In this document: positions 1 through 5,428 of the stretch, one piece after another
Layout: each line of letters opens with the position of its first letter
How positions within the stretch are numbered: the first letter of the stretch is position 1
NCBI GenBank assembly: GCA_949516455.1
Contig: CATILC010000075.1
Span: 1 to 5,428 of the forward strand
DNA length: 5,428 bases
Direction: 5' to 3'
Source of the DNA: Flavobacteriia bacterium
GTDB taxonomy: Bacteria; Bacteroidota; Bacteroidia; Flavobacteriales; Schleiferiaceae
Translations under genes and position numbers: made by a program
Notes under the pieces: model-generated
Database searches by the model: none
Seen by the model: the letters and a program-made list of their open reading frames with translations, nothing else
What the model was told of the DNA's origin: nothing

Positions 1-384
1 AATAGCTTTTTTTTCTTCAGATTCTAAGTCTTTAAAATGACGGTTTCTAATTGAAGAAAATTTAACGCTTTCATCGTCTAAATATGACTCTCGAAGCTTG
101 AATGTGTTAGCTATGAATTGAAAAATAGCTCCACATCTTTGCTGCCCATCTATAATTGAGTACTTCGTGTCTCCAGTATCTTCATCTGTGCCCGTGTTCC
201 ATAAATAGATTTCCGGAATAGGATATCCAAGCAAGATTGATTCAATCAGTTGTACTTGATTCCGGAGTGTCCAAACATAGTTTCTTTGGAACGAGTTGTC
301 AACTTCTAACAAGCCTTTATCATTTAGGTCAAATAACCATTTTGCAGATTGAGGTTGTATGTCTATTTGTTCAATTAGTTTCAT
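1..384 (-). CDS. DUF262 (GmrSD N-terminal-like) protein, 3' part missing
   Basis: This is an open frame of 128 codons that starts at ATG 384-382 and runs off the left edge, so the C-terminal part is unseen. Visible hallmarks of DUF262 are the QRNYVW block (residues 33-38), a helix with the pattern LIESILLGYPIPEIYLW (46-62), and the ParB-like DGQQR motif (79-83), followed by AIFQFI and FKL. DUF262 is the N-terminal domain of GmrS/GmrD-type modification-dependent nucleases and of many uncharacterised defence proteins. In that family DGQQR belongs to a nucleotide-hydrolysing site. C84 follows DGQQR, where Leu is usual. A nuclease domain such as DUF1524 (HNH) would lie in the missing part, if there is one. 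The start overlaps the end of the upstream nucleotidyltransferase-like gene by 14 nt in another frame, so the two are probably translationally coupled. Codons are AT-rich, unlike the genes right of position 1248. Family assignment is firm; function is inferred. Confidence 0.88.
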   Translation of the reverse strand, partial: MKLIEQIDIQPQSAKWLFDLNDKGLLEVDNSFQRNYVWTLRNQVQLIESILLGYPIPEIYLWNTGTDEDTGDTKYSIIDGQQRCGAIFQFIANTFKLRESYLDDESVKFSSIRNRHFKDLESEEKKAI

Positions 385-961
385 CTAATGTGTTTTTAAG
401 TTTTGTAATTCCTTTAAGGTGGTACGATTCAACAGATTCCCAATCGGAATATATTCTATAGTTAATATCGTGTTGGATATTGAATTTTAGTTGAAGTCGC
501 GCTTTAAAGGACAGAATGAGTTTTTGCCAATTCTCTAAAGTTGCATGTCCGTATGTCCTGTCGTTATCTTTTAAGCTTACAAACCCATTGAAGACATTAC
601 CACACTTGTTATTAAATTCATGTAAATACTGATTGCTTGAAATTTGTCGGTAAGCTTCCCAAATCCTGCTGAAAAGCTTGTTAGAAACGATTATCAAATC
701 GAAGTCAGAATCTTCATGAAATTCAGAGAAATTTTTTGTTGGAGAGAAACTGTATCTTGTTTTTGCACTTCCTACAATTGAGATATTGTTAAACGGAATC
801 TCAAGGTTTCTCGATATGTACTTTTTGAATTTATCATAATCTGAACTGAAGTCAGGTCCATTGTTTTGGAAATACCAAACTTCCTGACCAAGCAAATAGT
901 CGTAATAAATGTCAATCTCTTGATTAGTCTTTATTTTTTCTATGAGTTGTTCCTTGTTCAT
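371..961 (-). CDS. polymerase-beta-type nucleotidyltransferase-like protein
   Basis: A 196-residue soluble protein with no signal peptide or membrane segment. The core is a beta-strand ending in IVGSAKTRYS (62-71), then SDFDLIIVS (85-93). This gives the GS (64-65) and DxD (D86, D88) signature of the polymerase-beta/MNT nucleotidyltransferase fold, in which the two Asp residues bind the metal and NTP. The GS-to-DxD gap is about 20 residues, longer than in small MNT antitoxins, and holds a Ser/Pro/Lys-rich loop. I cannot place the third acidic residue with confidence. The C-terminal third has a conserved-looking patch, INYRIYSDWESVESYHLKG (about 166-184). The start is secure because an in-frame TGA lies two codons upstream. 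An AAGGAG lies 17 nt upstream, too far for a normal Shine-Dalgarno site. The gene is first in an overlapping pair with a DUF262 gene. A role in defence or as an antitoxin-like modifier is inference. The substrate is unknown. Confidence 0.8.
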   Translation of the reverse strand: MNKEQLIEKIKTNQEIDIYYDYLLGQEVWYFQNNGPDFSSDYDKFKKYISRNLEIPFNNISIVGSAKTRYSFSPTKNFSEFHEDSDFDLIIVSNKLFSRIWEAYRQISSNQYLHEFNNKCGNVFNGFVSLKDNDRTYGHATLENWQKLILSFKARLQLKFNIQHDINYRIYSDWESVESYHLKGITKLKNTLDETN

Positions 962-972
962 TTTTCAATTAT

Positions 973-979
973 GCCCAAC
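973..979 (-). other. possible integron-type core site (GTTGGGC)
   Basis: On the minus strand the heptamer GTTGGGC fits the integron simple-site consensus GTTRRRY. It lies 11 nt before the ATG of the nucleotidyltransferase-like gene, the arrangement seen at the 5' end of a mobile gene cassette. A single heptamer can occur by chance. I could not assemble a full attC next to it: the only partner fitting RYYYAAC on the same strand (minus strand of 1213-1219) is about 240 bp away, too far for usual attC sites, and no clear L-box pair was found. Treat it as a hypothesis. Confidence 0.2.
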
Positions 980-1080
980 TCCTTATAACATCATAACAAT
1001 TACCCTTTGCAGTGCCCAGGAATGTGGTAACGACAAGTTTGTGCGTGATAGCAGGAAAGGGAAACAAAGATGTAGTTTGG

Positions 1081-1095
1081 TCCATTTGCAATGGA
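1081..1095. repeat. short perfect hairpin, 6-bp stem
   Basis: TCCATT and AATGGA flank a TGC loop, giving a perfect 6-bp inverted repeat in the junction region. No T run follows on either strand, so it is not an intrinsic terminator. It could be a regulator site or chance. Confidence 0.3.
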
Positions 1096-1247
1096 AATTA
1101 GCAAAAAGAATGGATGTACGCTGCTCCCCTTATGGCGCTGAAGAGATGTTTCCGACAAGCAAGACTTAAAAGCAGCTATCGCCTCCCGAAAAACCAAATG
1201 CCCTTTTTTAGGGTTGGATAAATTGGACTTTTCGCCCACCCGCCAAA

Positions 1248-1571
1248 ATGCCTTCGAACCGCAGCATACCAGACAGCCGAGAGATCAAATGCAAGATCTG
1301 CGATATATGGTATGCCTACGATCCTGCGCAGCCCGAGGGCAACGAATGCCCGCAATGCAGCTTTCCGGCCCGCGAACGCATCAAGCAAGACCCGCCGCTC
1401 CCCGAGGAAGAAAACCCTTTCTCGCTCGACCTGAACAAATCTCTTCTCCCCATAAAGCCCGGTGATCACTGGATCGTCTTTGGATTCAAAAAGCTGGTGA
1501 ACTTTCTCTTTCTGATCTACCTGTTCCTTATGGCCGCCCTTTCCTGGATGGCGGTAACCTTTTCCGGATGA
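1248..1571 (+). CDS. zinc-ribbon protein with C-terminal membrane helix
   Basis: A 107-residue protein of unknown function. The N-terminal part holds a zinc-ribbon pattern, C15-x2-C18, a 15-residue gap, then C34-x2-C37 (CKIC ... CPQC), able to bind one zinc ion. A polar, Pro/Glu-rich linker follows (about 44-75), then one strongly hydrophobic segment (about 83-105) that reaches almost to the C-terminus. With no signal peptide, the expected form is a tail-anchored inner-membrane protein with the ribbon in the cytoplasm. The in-frame stop at 1209-1211 lies 12 codons upstream and there is no other ATG between, so this start is favoured. The TGA stop overlaps the ATG of the next gene (ATGA), so the two are probably one transcript. 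I do not recognise a named family. Coding status is supported by the coherent domain layout and the coupling. Confidence 0.78.
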   Translation: MPSNRSIPDSREIKCKICDIWYAYDPAQPEGNECPQCSFPARERIKQDPPLPEEENPFSLDLNKSLLPIKPGDHWIVFGFKKLVNFLFLIYLFLMAALSWMAVTFSG

Positions 1572-1930
1572 GATGGCCTGCTCCCCTACTCCCGCTCTTG
1601 CTTGTCGGAGCGCACCAAGGGCTGATGCACCTTGGCTGGTCCACTCCGCTCCTGCGCAGCTATGGCGATGACCTCCTGACCCTTCCCATCGTGCTCTCTT
1701 TGATGGACGAACTGGCCTACTATAGCGGAAACCGGCTCAGCCCAAAACGAAGGTGGTTCTTTGTGCTGATCGGATGGATCTGGTTCAGCGCCTTGTTTGA
1801 AGGCCTCCTTCCCATCTATTTCGACGGCTTGGTGTCCGACCCGGCGGATGTCCTGGCCTACGGACTGGGCGGATGCCTTTATGTGCTGCTGCCGCTTTCA
1901 GGGTCCACGCCCATTCCGAAGAAGGCATAA
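1568..1930 (+). CDS. small four-helix membrane protein (Bacteroidota family)
   Basis: A 120-residue protein with about four hydrophobic segments: 4-24, 36-50, 63-85 and 94-110. Conserved-looking polar positions lie at helix ends: YGDDLLTLPIVL (32-43), GWIWFSALFEGLLP (69-82) and SDPADVLAYGLGG (90-102). I recognise this pattern from a family of short Bacteroidota membrane proteins, some labelled 'magnesium citrate secondary transporter' in databases. At this length the transporter label is doubtful, and the layout recalls VanZ-like small membrane proteins. Function is unknown. The gene starts inside the stop codon of the zinc-ribbon gene (ATGA, 4-nt overlap) with no visible ribosome binding site, which suggests translational coupling. 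Its last 52 nt overlap the 3' end of the convergent DUF2400 gene. Family membership is from memory; membrane location is clear from the sequence. Confidence 0.78.
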   Translation: MRWPAPLLPLLLVGAHQGLMHLGWSTPLLRSYGDDLLTLPIVLSLMDELAYYSGNRLSPKRRWFFVLIGWIWFSALFEGLLPIYFDGLVSDPADVLAYGLGGCLYVLLPLSGSTPIPKKA

Positions 1931-2655
1931 TCCATAAGGGCCGGATCTTCAGGGAAGATGGATCGGGAAAATCGTGTGATCTCGACAACGGCCTGATGGT
2001 CATTGGCTTTGCGCTTCAAAATGCCCATTTCCCTCGCCACACGGCCGCTGTGCACATCCAGCGGGATCATCAGCTTGCTCATGGGAATGGAGGTCCATAT
2101 GCCCAGGTCCACACCCACATCATCCTTTCGCACCATCCACCGCAGGAACATATGCAGCCGTTTTGCGGCAGAACCCGATGAAGGATCGGCCAGATGCTTT
2201 TCAAATCGCTTTTGGTGGGCTTGCTTGAGGAGTTCATTTCTAAAGCGCACGATCGCCGAGGAGCTGTCTTCCTCTCCATCACGCACAGCGAATGCAGCTT
2301 CCATTCCTCCAGCAGACCCGTACAGCTCGCGCAAGGAACGCAACAAGTCCAAAGGGTCACTGTCTTTGAAGGTTCGGTGAACGAAAGTCTGTAAGGAAGC
2401 CAACTCGCTCTCGGAGGCCTGCATCACAAATTCATACGGACGGTGGTCCATGCGCTGCATCCACTCCATTGCACTTCGGATGATCAGATCCCTTCTTCCC
2501 CAACTGATCAGCGCCGTACAAAGGCCACTGATCTCCACGTCTTCTTTTCGATCGTAGCGATGGGGAATGGATATCGGATCGGATGCGATGAAATCGATGG
2601 AGTTGTAGCGACGGGCCTGATCGACCAGAAAGGCAGAACGCCTGTCCGTTTTCAT
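1879..2655 (-). CDS. TIGR02757/DUF2400 family protein
   Basis: A 258-residue protein, the usual full length for this family. Hallmarks in order are FIASDPISIPHRY (22-34), DVEISGLCTALISWGRRD (39-56), KRLHMFLRWMVR (165-176), DLGIW followed by IPLDVHSGRVAREMG (about 197-211), and the closing DPALMDYAFFGMGV. The family is widespread in Bacteroidota and in some other bacteria and is thought to share the helix-hairpin-helix DNA glycosylase fold. No activity is established to my knowledge. No signal peptide or membrane segment is seen, so the protein is cytoplasmic. Its ATG shares one base with the TGA of the LolD-like gene (TGATG), and no Shine-Dalgarno sequence precedes it, so translation is probably coupled to the upstream gene. 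It is the last gene of the operon. Its 3' end overlaps the convergent membrane-protein gene by 52 nt, leaving no room for a separate terminator between them. Confidence 0.93.
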   Translation of the reverse strand: MKTDRRSAFLVDQARRYNSIDFIASDPISIPHRYDRKEDVEISGLCTALISWGRRDLIIRSAMEWMQRMDHRPYEFVMQASESELASLQTFVHRTFKDSDPLDLLRSLRELYGSAGGMEAAFAVRDGEEDSSSAIVRFRNELLKQAHQKRFEKHLADPSSGSAAKRLHMFLRWMVRKDDVGVDLGIWTSIPMSKLMIPLDVHSGRVAREMGILKRKANDHQAVVEITRFSRSIFPEDPALMDYAFFGMGVDPESGSST

Positions 2656-3311
2656 CAGGAGGTGATCAGCAAACCATCCTGCATCCTGAGCGCGCGATCG
2701 GCCAGATCGGCCAGCTCCTGGTTGTGGGTGATCAGCACAATGGTCTGCCCCATATCCCTTTGCAGGTCTTTGAACAGCTGATGCATCTCTGAGGCATTCT
2801 TCGAGTCCAGGTTGCCGCTGGGCTCATCCGCCAGCAGCAGCTGAGGACGATTCATGAGTGCACGGGCCACGGCCACCCGCTGTTGTTCTCCGCCTGAAAG
2901 TTCGCCGGCCAGGTGATCGGCCCGGTCTCCGATCTTGAAATATTCGAGCAGTTCACGGGCCCGCTCTTCCAGTGCTGCTTTACTTCCTCCAGCGATCAAG
3001 CCCGGGAGGAAAATGTTTTCCAATGCATTGAACTCCGGCAACAGATGGTGGAACTGAAAGACAAAACCGATCTGTTGATTTCTGAAGGCGGCCAGTTCAG
3101 ACTCTTTTTTTGAAAACAGATCCACCCCCTGGTAGGCAACAGAGCCATGGTCGGGCGCATCCAGCGTTCCAAGGATCTGCAACAGAGTGGTCTTGCCTGC
3201 GCCCGATGATCCGACGATCGACACCATCTCCCCCTGTGCCACGGAAAGGTCGACGCCCCGCAGTACCTGCAGACGTCCGTACGCCTTTTCTATCCCCTTG
3301 GCTTCGATCAT
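2655..3311 (-). CDS. lolD: LolD-like ABC transporter ATP-binding protein
   Basis: A complete 218-residue ABC ATPase. Motifs are Walker A GSSGAGKT (34-41), Q-loop Q86, signature LSGGE (138-142), Walker B LLLADE (158-163), D-loop NLDS (167-170) and switch His196. The stretch FVFQFHHLLPEFNALENI (83-100) closely matches LolD, the ATPase of the LolCDE complex. That complex extracts outer-membrane lipoproteins from the inner membrane for transfer to LolA. The LolD/MacB/FtsE group shares much of this, so a different permease partner is possible; no LolC/E-type permease lies in the window. The ATG overlaps the stop of the DUF5916 gene by 4 nt (ATGA), with a weak purine-rich GGAAG just upstream. The stop overlaps the start of the DUF2400 gene by 1 nt. 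All catalytic residues are present, so the protein should be active and act at the cytoplasmic face of the inner membrane. Confidence 0.9.
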   Translation of the reverse strand: MIEAKGIEKAYGRLQVLRGVDLSVAQGEMVSIVGSSGAGKTTLLQILGTLDAPDHGSVAYQGVDLFSKKESELAAFRNQQIGFVFQFHHLLPEFNALENIFLPGLIAGGSKAALEERARELLEYFKIGDRADHLAGELSGGEQQRVAVARALMNRPQLLLADEPSGNLDSKNASEMHQLFKDLQRDMGQTIVLITHNQELADLADRALRMQDGLLITS

Positions 3312-5428
3312 GACTTCCGGCTTCGGCTCCTGCGAAAAACGGAATTATAGTCTAGAAAATAGGTGAAGCGAACAGAAAAGTTATGCGCCTGCGGCAGCTC
3401 GAACAGACCACTGATGTTGTCCGAAAGTGATTGCTGCGTCCGATCGTTGAGATCGAGCAGGGCATTCCGGTAGAGCACCACCAACTCACTGGCCGGTGCG
3501 AACCACCACGAATACTTGAGGTCCACATTCCAGCTGGTGAAGTTCAGATCGAGCTGATCGGCAAAGGCACGCTCCTCCAATCCACCTTGGTCATCCAGGC
3601 TGTAAAAATTCGTGTAATCCACTGTGGTCCACAGATAACGAATGTTGAGATTCAGACTGCTCACTTCGTTGAACACATAGATTCCCCGCACCTCCAGGCG
3701 GGTGTTCTCACGATCGCGCCGACCAAAGACGGCCGCCCCCTGATCGAAGGTGGCCCAGCCAATGTCTCCAGTATTGCGTTCGCGCTCCAGTTCGGTGACC
3801 AGGGTGAAGTGATCGCTGAAGCGGTAGCGGGGTTCAATGGTGATGCTCTGGAAAGCAAAGTCATAGCCGTGCCAAAAACGCCTTCTAAAGCGCATGTCCA
3901 GAGCGAAGGGTCTTCTGTAATCGGTAGAGAACCAACCGTAGAAGCTGTCCCTTTTCGGGCGCTTCCAATACATGCCTGGTGTCCGGGGCTCAAAGTAATC
4001 GTGGCTGCCCACCGGCTTGGAATTCCATCCCCCACCAATGGCCAGGAACTTTTTGGTGATGAAAAAGTACTCCAGCCCATAGTCATAGTCGTTGAAGACA
4101 TTGGGCTCAAAAAGCTGGTCGTATTGGGTGTAGGCCGTCAGTTCGTAGCGTATGAACCAGCCTTGGGGCTGAAAGATCTGGTAGGAGGTCTTGGCCAGAT
4201 AGCTCGACCGATTGGCCCGACGCAAAAAACCCAGATCATTGATGTCATAGCGGTCGGTCATGAGCTCCTGCCCCAACTCAAATCGGAAGTTGCCCTTAAT
4301 GCGGCTCAGTCGGTTGGAGATACGGAATCCGCGGTCCACAGAATCAGTGAAGAATCGCTGGCTCATGATGTACTCCTGATTCAGCCGCCAACTGTTCTTC
4401 TTGTTCATCAGATCCGTGACCAGACCCGTGACCAGAGCGTCGTGGGCATCGCCGTTGCGGAGGACACTGGTATTTACCAGGGACAGACTGGAGTTTCGGT
4501 TCAGCCGCTGATCGAAGACCAGAATGTTGTAGTTGGTGAGCGGTTCGATCAAAACCGATTCACGGGCACCGCTGATCGGATCGGTGAACTCCTGATAATT
4601 GTTGGCCGTCACAGCGTTGAAGACTCCGATCCCCAGATTTCCCCCTGTGCGTCCACTGAGTTTCACGGCATTGTAAAGCTGGGTGAATTCGGGGATGGAA
4701 GGCTGCAAAGTGGTGTCGCTCGCCTGTGCGTTGGTGACATTGTTCGGAGCGCCGCCGATCCGCCGCGAATAGAACAGATCGCCCTTGCTGAACAGATCGA
4801 CACCTTCATTGAAAAAGGGTCGGTTCTCCTCGAACTGCAATTCAAACGGACTGAGGTTCAACTGCTGGTCATCGAAGGGCACCTGACCAAAATCGGGCAC
4901 CAGGGTCGCATCCAGGGTAAAGCTCTCGTTGATGCCATACTTCATGTCCAGACCCAGGCGGTAGCTGTAGTCCGTCTGTCCCTGATAGTCGTTCATATAG
5001 CCTGAGAGATACGGCAGGAAAGAGAGGCGTACGGGCGGCTCGATCCCCACCATCCCATTCATCAGTCCGCACTGCTGTACATAAGTTCCCACCGATTTGT
5101 CGATGAAGTTCCAGGAGTACTCCTCGCGCTTGCGCCTTATGTAACGAAGCATATTCAGCCCCCAGGAGGTCGGGCCATCTTCGGCGAAGCGAAGAGACTG
5201 ATAGGGAATGGCCATCTCCACGATCCATCCCAGCTCGTCTATCCGCACCTCGCTGTACCAAACGGTGTTCCAGCCCTGATCCTCTCCGTCCACCGTATTG
5301 CGGCTGTCCGACTGCACACCTGCAGAGGTCACACGGAAGTTGAAGTCCGAGATGCCATCGTTGTATGGATTGATGAAGATGCCGAACCAATCGTGGTTGC
5401 GGTTGTAGACGTCCCTTGGCGTGTACTC
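3308..5428 (-). CDS. DUF5916 outer-membrane-type protein with CBM9-like domain, 5' part missing
   Basis: An open frame of 706 residues that continues past the right edge. The GTG at 5332-5330 is an internal Val codon in FNFRVTSAGVQSD, not the start. The visible N-terminal part (about 1-95) is the end of a CBM9-like beta-sandwich: DWFGIFINPYNDGISDF, then WYSEVRIDELGWIVEMAIPY, then WGLNMLRYIRRKREE. The rest matches DUF5916, with the hallmark LSPFELQFEENRPFFNEG followed by LFYSRRIGG (about 192-226). After it come many alternating aromatic strands typical of an outer-membrane beta-barrel. The end FSVRFTYFLDYNSVF is family-typical, followed by a basic RRSRSRKS tail. Full-length members run to roughly 800 residues with a signal peptide, so perhaps 100-150 residues lie off the window. 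Function is unproven; binding of a carbohydrate or surface ligand is a family-level guess. A 12-nt tandem repeat (4414-4436) encodes LVTG-LVTD. The gene leads the operon with the LolD-like and DUF2400 genes. Confidence 0.92.
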   Translation of the reverse strand, partial: EYTPRDVYNRNHDWFGIFINPYNDGISDFNFRVTSAGVQSDSRNTVDGEDQGWNTVWYSEVRIDELGWIVEMAIPYQSLRFAEDGPTSWGLNMLRYIRRKREEYSWNFIDKSVGTYVQQCGLMNGMVGIEPPVRLSFLPYLSGYMNDYQGQTDYSYRLGLDMKYGINESFTLDATLVPDFGQVPFDDQQLNLSPFELQFEENRPFFNEGVDLFSKGDLFYSRRIGGAPNNVTNAQASDTTLQPSIPEFTQLYNAVKLSGRTGGNLGIGVFNAVTANNYQEFTDPISGARESVLIEPLTNYNILVFDQRLNRNSSLSLVNTSVLRNGDAHDALVTGLVTDLMNKKNSWRLNQEYIMSQRFFTDSVDRGFRISNRLSRIKGNFRFELGQELMTDRYDINDLGFLRRANRSSYLAKTSYQIFQPQGWFIRYELTAYTQYDQLFEPNVFNDYDYGLEYFFITKKFLAIGGGWNSKPVGSHDYFEPRTPGMYWKRPKRDSFYGWFSTDYRRPFALDMRFRRRFWHGYDFAFQSITIEPRYRFSDHFTLVTELERERNTGDIGWATFDQGAAVFGRRDRENTRLEVRGIYVFNEVSSLNLNIRYLWTTVDYTNFYSLDDQGGLEERAFADQLDLNFTSWNVDLKYSWWFAPASELVVLYRNALLDLNDRTQQSLSDNISGLFELPQAHNFSVRFTYFLDYNSVFRRSRSRKS

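Larger units (their letters stand above)
962..1247. other. gene-free junction between AT-rich island and higher-GC chromosome
   Basis: The stretch separates two divergently transcribed units and should hold both promoters. Base composition changes across it, from AT-rich on the left to GC-richer on the right. I see no convincing protein, tRNA or promoter matching the Bacteroidota pattern (TTG, then TAnnTTTG about 19 bases later). Short reading frames of 75-79 codons occur here on both strands, but they have no recognisable domain. Structures present are a direct repeat ATAACA-TC-ATAACA (985-998), a core-site-like GCCCAAC (973-979), a perfect 6-bp hairpin (1081-1095), and a short CCCT/AGGG inverted repeat around a T run (1201-1213). 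A second heptamer fitting GTTRRRY, GTTGGAT, lies at 1213-1219. Confidence 0.5.

Noticed and set aside
962..984. AAGGAG as Shine-Dalgarno site for the nucleotidyltransferase-like gene
   Set aside because: It ends 17 nt before the ATG, beyond the usual 5-9 nt, and an in-frame stop two codons upstream rules out an earlier start.
1062..1089. Weak Bacteroidota-type promoter on the minus strand (TTG, then CATCTTTG)
   Set aside because: The downstream box misses the first T of TAnnTTTG, the spacing of about 16 is short, and it lies about 100 bp from the start codon.
1190..1220. Possible intrinsic terminator on the minus strand (CCCT/AGGG stem followed by a short T run)
   Set aside because: The stem is short and bulged, the T run is only five bases, and no minus-strand gene lies upstream to be terminated.
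942..1239. Short frames of 75-79 codons in the junction, both strands
   Set aside because: No domain, no coupling to neighbours and unusual composition. They may be parts of an intergenic repeat, but nothing in the window proves it.
1176..1469. 97-codon minus-strand frame opposite the zinc-ribbon gene
   Set aside because: The plus frame has a coherent CxxC/CxxC plus membrane-helix layout and couples to the next gene; the minus frame shows no known pattern.
2003..2380. Plus-strand frames opposite the DUF2400 gene
   Set aside because: The minus frame matches a full-length known family; the plus frames show no domain and overlap one another.
3431..5005. 524-codon open frame on the plus strand opposite the DUF5916 gene
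   Set aside because: It is a shadow of the minus-strand gene, whose frame carries clear DUF5916 motifs. The antisense translation has no recognisable domain; long antisense frames are common in GC-richer coding DNA.
5330..5332. GTG as the start of the DUF5916 gene
   Set aside because: The frame stays open to the right edge and the upstream codons continue the CBM9-like domain, so this GTG is internal.
1..5428. CRISPR array, tRNA, rRNA or insertion sequence
   Set aside because: I saw no regularly spaced repeats, cloverleaf or rRNA-like stretches, transposase motifs or paired terminal inverted repeats.

Overview
The window looks like part of a chromosome from a member of the Bacteroidota. Three gene families point that way: a C-terminal DUF5916 outer-membrane-type protein, a DUF2400/TIGR02757 protein, and a small four-helix membrane protein of a type common in Bacteroidota. 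Start codons also lack strong Shine-Dalgarno sequences. The order cannot be fixed from this sequence. The right-hand 4.2 kb has moderately high GC content, while the left-hand 1 kb is clearly AT-rich with A/T-ending codons. The left end therefore reads as an acquired accessory island.

Layout. Positions 1-961 (minus strand) hold a two-gene unit: a stand-alone polymerase-beta-type nucleotidyltransferase-like protein, whose end overlaps by 14 nt the start of a DUF262 (GmrSD N-terminal-like) protein. The DUF262 gene runs off the left edge. Positions 962-1247 are a gene-free junction with a possible integron-type core site just ahead of the nucleotidyltransferase gene. Positions 1248-1930 (plus strand) hold two small genes coupled by ATGA: a zinc-ribbon protein with one C-terminal membrane helix, and a four-helix membrane protein. 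Positions 1879-5428 (minus strand) hold a tight three-gene operon, transcribed DUF5916 protein -> LolD-like ABC ATPase -> DUF2400 protein, with junction overlaps of 4 nt and 1 nt. The DUF5916 gene is cut by the right edge. The DUF2400 gene and the four-helix membrane gene converge and overlap by 52 nt.

How the genes may work together. The DUF5916/LolD/DUF2400 operon is ordinary chromosomal housekeeping: envelope protein, lipoprotein-release ATPase and a DNA-glycosylase-fold protein of unknown role. The most interesting part is the AT-rich nucleotidyltransferase-DUF262 pair. A DGQQR-type DUF262 domain translationally coupled to a nucleotidyltransferase fold, inside a compositionally foreign block, resembles a defence or toxin-antitoxin module. 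That function is inferred from architecture and context and is not shown by the sequence.
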